A stretch of 64,000 nt of DNA, from NCBI RefSeq assembly GCF_014851585.1, contig NZ_JACVAB010000008.1:186001-250000 (forward strand). The letters are read 5' to 3'. The notes under the pieces are model-generated. The model was given only the letters and a program-made list of their open reading frames with translations, was not told the DNA's origin and did not search any database. The position numbers were made by a program, and so were the translations under genes. The stretch is from Agrobacterium sp. AGB01. GTDB lineage: Bacteria > Pseudomonadota > Alphaproteobacteria > Rhizobiales > Rhizobiaceae. Below, piece by piece: positions 58,964-64,000 of the stretch (positions are counted from its first letter, which is position 1; every line of letters begins with the position of its first letter).

Positions 58964-59197
58964 GGAAACTCATATTGGGTTACAAAACATTTCAATGCGT
59001 GAGTGAGATGCCTCTGCGACGCAATTTTCCCCAGAAAACCGGCATTCCTGCCACATTATATGCCCACAACAATTAACGTTGCGTGCTGGTTTGGTCAGGC
59101 GGAATGCAACTCCCAACCCCTTGCCTCGATCCTCGTTCACCCAAAATATGTGATGAGGGCGGCTCATTTTCCGCCAATGCCGGCCAACTGCCCTGCC

Positions 59198-59944
59198 TCA
59201 ACTGCCCACTTCCGCAAGGGCGCGGCGCAGCGGTGTATCCGAAATCTGGATCACGCCCTGGAACGGGATATCCATGTCCAGCACAAGATGAAATGCGGTG
59301 GCGATGAGGCCGGCGCCAACGATAAATGACGTGACCACCACGGCATTGGCAGGTGCCCGGTACCCGAAACTGGCAAAGATAAGGGTAAGCCACGCCGCGA
59401 CCAGCGCAATCAACGGTCTTGGAATGGCGCCCTCGGCATTTTCAACGATGCCCCAACGCTGTTCAACCACCCGACGATATTGCTGGCGGATGTCCAGCAG
59501 CAGGGTTTGATGGAATTGATCCTTGGGTTCGATGGAAAGCAGCGCGTCTCCAACCGCGTCTAGCGCACGGCCTGCATTATCAGGCATGGCCATGTCGGCC
59601 CTGGCAGGGTTGTTGATCGCGTGTTCCAGATAGTCGCGGATCCTGTCGCGCGTCTCTTTGCCCGCCAGCCCGTAGGTTCTTAGTGATCTATCGAGAAGAA
59701 TGACGTTGGTGGAAAAGGCATGCAGGTTATCGTCAATGCTCTCATAGGTGTTTTTGGCCGAATTGATCATCAGGCCGAACACGAGCGATGACATAACCAC
59801 GAAGATGTTGGCGATGAGCCGCACGACTGCGCTGGTTTCATCATCGCGATGCCGCAGTTGCATTTTTGGAGACAGCAACATCGCGCCAATGGACGCTATA
59901 GACAGGCACCCGAAAATGATCACCGCAATCCAGACATGGTTCAT
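59198..59944 (-). CDS. DUF4239 membrane protein
   Basis: A 248-residue protein. ATG 59944 opens MNHVWIAVIIFGCLSIASIG, the first span. A second span (LIANIFVVMSSLVFGLMINS) follows, then a long cytoplasmic helical stretch, and two C-terminal spans (ALVAAWLTLIFASFGYRAPA; VVTSFIVGAGLIATAFHLVL). The layout of two spans, a soluble domain and two spans is typical of DUF4239. Function unknown. Confidence 0.8.
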   Translation of the reverse strand: MNHVWIAVIIFGCLSIASIGAMLLSPKMQLRHRDDETSAVVRLIANIFVVMSSLVFGLMINSAKNTYESIDDNLHAFSTNVILLDRSLRTYGLAGKETRDRIRDYLEHAINNPARADMAMPDNAGRALDAVGDALLSIEPKDQFHQTLLLDIRQQYRRVVEQRWGIVENAEGAIPRPLIALVAAWLTLIFASFGYRAPANAVVVTSFIVGAGLIATAFHLVLDMDIPFQGVIQISDTPLRRALAEVGS

Positions 59945-60017
59945 CAACGCCCCCTCAGACAATGTCGCAACCGGTGCCACGCAATTATGAGCAGATTTTT
60001 GCCAACCGCCAATAGGT

Positions 60018-60647
60018 GTGATTGCATTAGAGTCTATCCGTCAATTAATGTGTGAAATCATTGTTTTCAGAGAATGTTTTCAGGGATTGATCATCACCTT
60101 GCCAGCTGTGTCTTCTTATCTTTTTGCCCCCGCGGCCATGCTTCTTGGCATCTATCTGCTGGTGCGGTGCATCATCATGCTCGGCCGGATTATCTTTCCC
60201 CGCTTCCGGGTTCGGTTTGCGGCACGTGCCGAGCCATTCAAACTGACCATACCGAAGCAAGGGCGTTACGTGATCAATGTCTTGATACCGCCTTTGACCT
60301 TTTTTGCCGGCACGTCGCATTTCTCGGCCCGGTTCACCGTTTCAACGTCGCCTGAGGGAGAGTTGCTGCCTTACCGGTCCTATCGACGGGGATTTTTTCA
60401 GGTCAAACGCACTGACATGAGCGGTAAACAGGCCATGCCGCTTGGTTCCTTTGAATGCGCAGCACCCGGTGACATCAGCGTTTCCTGCGATAACCCTGAG
60501 ACGATCCGCAGCAAATACCAGTTGGAAGTCTCGCGCCACATTCCGCCGCTCAGGCTCGTATCTCTTGTCGTGGCGACGATTATCTCATCGACCATGGCAA
60601 TTGGCGGTTTTGTGATGACCATACTGTGGATGGGCGGCAAGATTTGA
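60018..60647 (+). CDS. Membrane protein of unknown function
   Basis: A 209-residue protein with a span at about residues 31-60 (LFAPAAMLLGIYLLVRCIIM), a beta-rich soluble middle, and a C-terminal span (RLVSLVVATIISSTMAIGGF). GTG 60018 or ATG 60048 could be the start. No family is recognised. It is divergent from the DUF4239 gene. Confidence 0.6.
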   Translation: MIALESIRQLMCEIIVFRECFQGLIITLPAVSSYLFAPAAMLLGIYLLVRCIIMLGRIIFPRFRVRFAARAEPFKLTIPKQGRYVINVLIPPLTFFAGTSHFSARFTVSTSPEGELLPYRSYRRGFFQVKRTDMSGKQAMPLGSFECAAPGDISVSCDNPETIRSKYQLEVSRHIPPLRLVSLVVATIISSTMAIGGFVMTILWMGGKI

Positions 60648-60756
60648 GCGGTATAGGTGGGTGTTAAATGCCCTGCCCCGACCGCCATGAAATTTGCCAG
60701 ATACTTTTGCGCGCACCGGATGTAGGCTGGCGACGTCTGATATCAGGGAGGCGATG

Positions 60757-61095
60757 ATGCCCCGGTTTCTTGCACTCTACACCATGAAGCACGAAGACTT
60801 TGCGGCGTTCCGAAACCTGCCGCAGGCCGAGCAGGATGCGATTAACGCTGAAGGCGTCAAACAATGGGGGCCGTGGGAGGAGAAAATCTCCGCCGCCATT
60901 GTCGATCACGGTGGCATGGTGGGAAAAACCACCCGCATTGACCGTGGTGGTATTGCCCCGGCCAGCAACACGATCTGCGGTTATCTGGTTGTGGAGGCTG
61001 ACACCGCCGAGTCTGCGGCGCAGCTGTTCCATGACAATCCGCATCTCACCGTCTTTCCCGGTGATGCCGTCGAGATCATGCCACTGGTCACGTGA
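60757..61095 (+). CDS. YCII-related domain protein
   Basis: A 112-residue protein with AGGGAGG ahead of ATG 60757 (a second ATG is at 60754). The sequence (PRFLALYTMKHEDFAAFRNL; VVEADTAESAAQLFHDNPHL; VEIMPLV) matches the YCII/dimeric alpha-beta barrel type. Such proteins may act on small aromatic or chlorinated substrates or have a binding role. The stop is within an 8-bp tandem repeat. Confidence 0.75.
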   Translation: MPRFLALYTMKHEDFAAFRNLPQAEQDAINAEGVKQWGPWEEKISAAIVDHGGMVGKTTRIDRGGIAPASNTICGYLVVEADTAESAAQLFHDNPHLTVFPGDAVEIMPLVT

Positions 61096-61118
61096 TGACG
61101 TGATGACGTGATGACGTG
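61092..61118. repeat. GTGATGAC tandem repeat, 3.4 copies
   Basis: Three exact copies of an 8-bp unit and three more bases. The unit begins at the TGA stop of the YCII-like gene. Copy changes would not affect the protein upstream of the stop. Confidence 0.8.
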
Positions 61119-61149
61119 TGGTTATCGTGCTGATGGCGTGATGGTCATC

Positions 61150-61845
61150 TCAATCCATTGATTTAAAATCATTATCGAGCTTTTCCACCACCTCAACCCG
61201 TGCCGGGTTGCGCAGGATTTTTGCATATTTGTATTTAAAGGCGCCGCCGGAGAGATCAACGATCTGGTCTGCCGTCCAGCGCGGTTCCAGCATGGTGCCG
61301 GTGTCTTCGCCGGTGTGCTTCCAGAACGGTGTCTGGATGCCTGATGGAGCGACCACCAGCACCTTGCCAATGCCGGGATCGCGCACCAGCGATGCGCCAA
61401 GCATGGTCAAACCGGCCTTGGTTGCGGCGTAAGCCGGTTCCTGTGGCCGGGGTGTGTAGCCGGAACTTGAGGTGATCAACATCAATTTCAGCGGCGTTGG
61501 TGCCAGAGGTTTCAGCCGTGCGGCCAGCATCATCGGCGCAACAAGGCCGACATTGGTCATGGTCAGCAGCGCGTCTTCATCCAGCGTGTCGATGGCGCCG
61601 CGCTGCAGAAAACCGGCAGCGTAAACAAGCGTGTTGATACCAGTGAAGGACGTAACCAGACGGTCGATACCCTCAGTCAGATCAGCTGATGATGCGGTGA
61701 TCGGCAGCGGGAAAAAGCGCGCATCTGGCAGGTCAGGTTCGGTGCGGCCGGTGACGCAGACATTATGCCCTTCGCTGACATAATGCCGGGCCAGTTCCAG
61801 CCCGACGCCTGAACTGCCGCCGACAATAAGGATATTCTTTTTCAT
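61150..61845 (-). CDS. Short-chain dehydrogenase/reductase
   Basis: A 231-residue SDR. The NAD(P)-binding motif is GGSSGVGLELA, the catalytic Ser and YxxxK are in SSSGYTPRPQEPAYAATK, and an NAG-like AAGFLQRGAI follows the third strand. GTG 61848 is also possible as start. Substrate not identifiable. Probably a single-gene unit. Confidence 0.92.
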   Translation of the reverse strand: MKKNILIVGGSSGVGLELARHYVSEGHNVCVTGRTEPDLPDARFFPLPITASSADLTEGIDRLVTSFTGINTLVYAAGFLQRGAIDTLDEDALLTMTNVGLVAPMMLAARLKPLAPTPLKLMLITSSSGYTPRPQEPAYAATKAGLTMLGASLVRDPGIGKVLVVAPSGIQTPFWKHTGEDTGTMLEPRWTADQIVDLSGGAFKYKYAKILRNPARVEVVEKLDNDFKSMD

Positions 61846-61953
61846 CACGTCCCCCCCGTCATTGCTGTCTTAGCAATCACACAACCGGGGGCACTATAAC
61901 CGGACAAGACAAGGCTGCAACGGCCTTAAAACCGGTGCGGCGGTTGCGATGTC

Positions 61954-62352
61954 TCAGACGGATTTGTCGAAGGCATCCGCCTCATCTTGCGTGGCGAAGG
62001 TGAAGGTGATCAGTTCGCTGTCATCGGCCTGACGGATGCCAATGGCGGTTACAATCAATCGCGCAATCTCATCCTGCGCTTGCGTGCCGGAGCGGGTCAT
62101 CGTCACCACTTTTTCGATGGCGGGCGCAAAGACCTCGCTGATGACACCAAGGCGCATATTGTGCTTCATGATGATGTCGCGGTCTTCGATGATCGCGGCC
62201 TGTTCTTCCTTGGGCAGGCCGGCATTGTCCATGGCTGAAATGGTGGCATTGGTCGCAAGTTTGATCGGACCTTCGGCAAGCCAGCGCTCAACCATCTGAT
62301 GGAACTGGCGCATGCGCGCAGCGGGAATTGTTTTTTCAACCGTGAAAGACAT
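61954..62352 (-). CDS. Uncharacterised protein
   Basis: A 132-residue protein. ATG 62352 has AAAGGA six bases ahead. It is helical (PAARMRQFHQMVERWLAEGP; DRDIIMKHNMRLGVISEVFA), with a C-terminal beta segment (ELITFTFATQDEADAF). No known family. Possibly a stress or regulator-like protein, but there is no evidence. Confidence 0.6.
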   Translation of the reverse strand: MSFTVEKTIPAARMRQFHQMVERWLAEGPIKLATNATISAMDNAGLPKEEQAAIIEDRDIIMKHNMRLGVISEVFAPAIEKVVTMTRSGTQAQDEIARLIVTAIGIRQADDSELITFTFATQDEADAFDKSV

Positions 62353-62490
62353 CAACATTCCTTTGTCCGTTTTCATGCATGCCGACAGGCGCTCTCTACA
62401 GGGGGCCTGATATTGCTTGCATCAAGAACCTGCGCGAGTAGTGCGTCTGGGCAGGAAAAACAAGCTGCAATGCATGTTTGCCTGCTGTCT

Positions 62491-63081
62491 TCAACGCGTG
62501 CCTTCTGCGCGCCTTATGGTGTGATCGATAATGATCTGTGCCGCCTCGCGCGACGGGATGGAGGATGTATCGAGATCAATGCGGTTGGGATGATCGATAT
62601 CCAGCAGGCGATATTCCATGCGTTTTTTGTTGGCGGCTGCGACATCGGTCATTTTAAACCGTTCGGCGCGGTCTGGTGAGGGAACACGGGTTGCGTGAAC
62701 CTCATCAGAGGCCGCCAGTATCACCGGCACGAAAACACTGCCGCGTTTTTGCGACAACGCCAGCGCCCGGTCGAAATATGCCCTGTCGCGCGGGTTTCCC
62801 TCAATGAGACAATTGGTCAGAACAAAGCTGGCATCGGGCGCAGTAAATTCCTCGATCGCCAGAAAAGCCTGTTCGCGGATGACGCCGATCAGGTTCCAGA
62901 TACGCTCCGGTATGGTCTTGGCGCCCTCTACGCCAACCAGCGAAAAGACAACATTGTTGGCGAGATGATTGTCAAACAGCTTTGCGCCGGTTGCAGCGGT
63001 GATTTCCTTGCCGATGGTATATTTGCCAACCCCGTAGTGGCCTATCAGATAGATAATTGCGTTGTTCACGGGCGCTCCCAT
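62491..63081 (-). CDS. P-loop nucleotide-binding protein, kinase-like
   Basis: A 196-residue protein with Walker A GHYGVGKYT at residues 14-22, then AKLFDNHLANNVVFSLVG. The fold resembles AAA_33-type small-molecule or nucleoside kinases (FVLTNCLIEGNPRDRAYFDR; a VTVPSPDRAERFKM-like lid). No catalytic partner is seen. Leftward gene divergent from the GST gene. Confidence 0.72.
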   Translation of the reverse strand: MGAPVNNAIIYLIGHYGVGKYTIGKEITAATGAKLFDNHLANNVVFSLVGVEGAKTIPERIWNLIGVIREQAFLAIEEFTAPDASFVLTNCLIEGNPRDRAYFDRALALSQKRGSVFVPVILAASDEVHATRVPSPDRAERFKMTDVAAANKKRMEYRLLDIDHPNRIDLDTSSIPSREAAQIIIDHTIRRAEGTR

Positions 63082-63270
63082 TGATGAAACGACATTTGAA
63101 TTCCGTTATTGCCAATACGTTCCGCGTCACCTCGAAAATAAGCGGAGAAGAATTGCTTGTCACGCGGTCGTGCGACACACATCTGGCGTTTTGTCGCCGT
63201 TTCCATGGTGGAATGTCGCGCAAATCAGACTAATAACAGTGCGATCCCCTCCGGGGTTTTGCAGCTGGAA

Positions 63271-63903
63271 ATGAAGGTAGATGACGTGAAAATTTGGGGC
63301 CGTATCAATTCAACCAATGTCCGCAAGGTGCTTTGGGCCGCCGAGGAAGTTGGCGTAACCTATGAACAAATCAATGCCGGTGGCGCCTATGGCGTGGTCA
63401 ACGATGCCGCGTATCTGGCCATGAACCCCAATGGTCGTGTGCCGAGCCTGGAAGACGGTGATCTGGTGCTGTGGGAATCCAACGCCATTGTACGTTATCT
63501 TGCCCGGCAATATGGCCGTGAGCCGTTTGCAGCCGGCGATGCCGCCAGCTGGGCTGCCGCTGACAAGTGGATGGATTGGACATCGTTCAGCCTTGCCGCG
63601 CCGTTTCGCGACCTGTTCTGGAACCTGGTGCGCTACACGCCGGAACAGCGCAACGAGGAGGAGCTGACACGCGCCCAGGAGCAATGCGCGCAGCTGCTGG
63701 CGGTGGCGGACAAGGCACTTGGCGAGACACCTTATCTCTCCGGTGAACACCTTGGCATTGGGGACATTCCCTTGGGCTGCATGGCCTATGCCTGGTTTTC
63801 GCTGCCCATCGAGCGGTCGGACCTTAAAAATCTGGCGGCATGGTATGAGCGCCTTTGCCAACGGCCGGCCTACCAGAAGGCCGTGATGACGCCGCTGACC
63901 TGA
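63271..63903 (+). CDS. Glutathione S-transferase
   Basis: A 210-residue GST. N-terminal domain: KIWGRINSTNVRKVLWAAEE with a serine at the active position, GRVPSLEDGDLVLWESNAIV (cis-Pro and the ES motif), then the C-terminal helical domain (WMDWTSFSLAAPFRDLFWNL; LGIGDIPLGCMAYAWF). ATG 63271 is chosen by domain start. Detoxification is the usual role. Confidence 0.9.
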   Translation: MKVDDVKIWGRINSTNVRKVLWAAEEVGVTYEQINAGGAYGVVNDAAYLAMNPNGRVPSLEDGDLVLWESNAIVRYLARQYGREPFAAGDAASWAAADKWMDWTSFSLAAPFRDLFWNLVRYTPEQRNEEELTRAQEQCAQLLAVADKALGETPYLSGEHLGIGDIPLGCMAYAWFSLPIERSDLKNLAAWYERLCQRPAYQKAVMTPLT

Positions 63904-63953
63904 CAGTCATCGGAATAAGGTGCGGAGAGTTTGATCCCCGCACCCTGGCAATT

Positions 63954-64000
63954 TCAGCCGATCTTGATGACCAGTTTGCCGAAGTGGCCCGCGTCACGCA
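63954..64000 (-). CDS. C-terminus of a probable zinc-type alcohol dehydrogenase/quinone reductase, partial
   Basis: The last 14 codons of a leftward gene, ending GHFGKLVIKIG before TGA 63956-63954. The ending with HxGKxVI is typical of medium-chain dehydrogenase/quinone oxidoreductase proteins. Too little is visible for more. Confidence 0.5.
   Translation of the reverse strand, partial: RDAGHFGKLVIKIG

Overview
The window shows a temperate tailed-phage genome integrated in an alphaproteobacterial chromosome. The protein families (Cro-like regulator, DUF2303, DUF5131, host BON, DUF4239 and FabMG-type proteins) and the codon usage suggest Hyphomicrobiales (Rhizobiales), for example a Brucellaceae or Rhizobiaceae relative. 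That placement is inference from gene content. About 1-43.4 kb is prophage and 43.5-64 kb is host chromosome with accessory islands. The left prophage end lies outside the window: baseplate gene gp48 is cut at base 1, and no tail fibre, lysis or integrase gene is seen.

Prophage layout. (i) 1-18.6 kb, minus strand: a morphogenesis operon read right to left. It holds a gpZ-like protein, terminase small and large subunits, portal, gpW-like, ClpP-type protease with a nested scaffold, decoration protein D, capsid protein E, connectors, then a Mu-type contractile tail (sheath, tube, chaperone with a -1 frameshift site, tape measure, gpN in two pieces, hub, spike, gp46, gp47, gp48). So a lambda-type head is joined to a Mu/P2-type tail. 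A repeat array and a GC-rich segment upstream of the terminase are candidate packaging sites. (ii) 18.8-31.6 kb, minus strand: a replication and DNA-modification operon in which nearly every gene junction overlaps by 1-11 nt. It holds a CII-like regulator, GNAT, helicase-methyltransferase fusion, HTH protein, C5 methyltransferase, DndC-like PP-loop protein, zinc-finger/TOPRIM primase, a tiny membrane protein and a P4-type primase-helicase. It is followed by a region of oppositely oriented GGACAG repeats that may be the origin. (iii) 31.6-33.8 kb: the lysogeny switch, with divergent cro-like and cI-like genes and palindromic GCGTA-N6-TACGC operators at two loci (OR-like and OL-like), each with an operator exactly in a promoter spacer. 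(iv) 33.9-43.0 kb, plus strand: an early operon from the OL-like promoter, with HD hydrolase, winged-helix protein, a free-standing ClpX-type zinc finger, DUF5131, SSB, DUF2303, sliding clamp, ASCH and PrtN-like proteins.

Host region. 43.5-46 kb carries a BON protein and an arginase-family enzyme. 46-48.2 kb is a small accessory island with a coiled-coil membrane gene broken by an amber codon and an HNH protein. 48.4-52.8 kb holds a PPOX flavoprotein behind a perfect palindrome, GNAT, DUF1232, and a divergent citrate synthase-like/CoA-transferase pair. 52.8-56.3 kb is a second, more AT-rich island with a single-chain AAA-ATPase/DUF4435 protein resembling a fused PARIS defence protein, a ClpP-like protein and a membrane-anchored protein. 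57.5-64 kb has a FabMG-like enoyl reductase, membrane proteins, an SDR, a kinase-like P-loop protein and a glutathione S-transferase.

Most notable: the two-locus operator system with leaderless switch genes; the coupled DNA-modification operon (DndC-like protein, an eight-repeat C5 methyltransferase, helicase-methyltransferase fusion); the T7 frameshift site; the nested scaffold; the lone ClpX zinc finger; and the fused AAA-DUF4435 protein. All names rest on reading motifs by eye; no database search was run.
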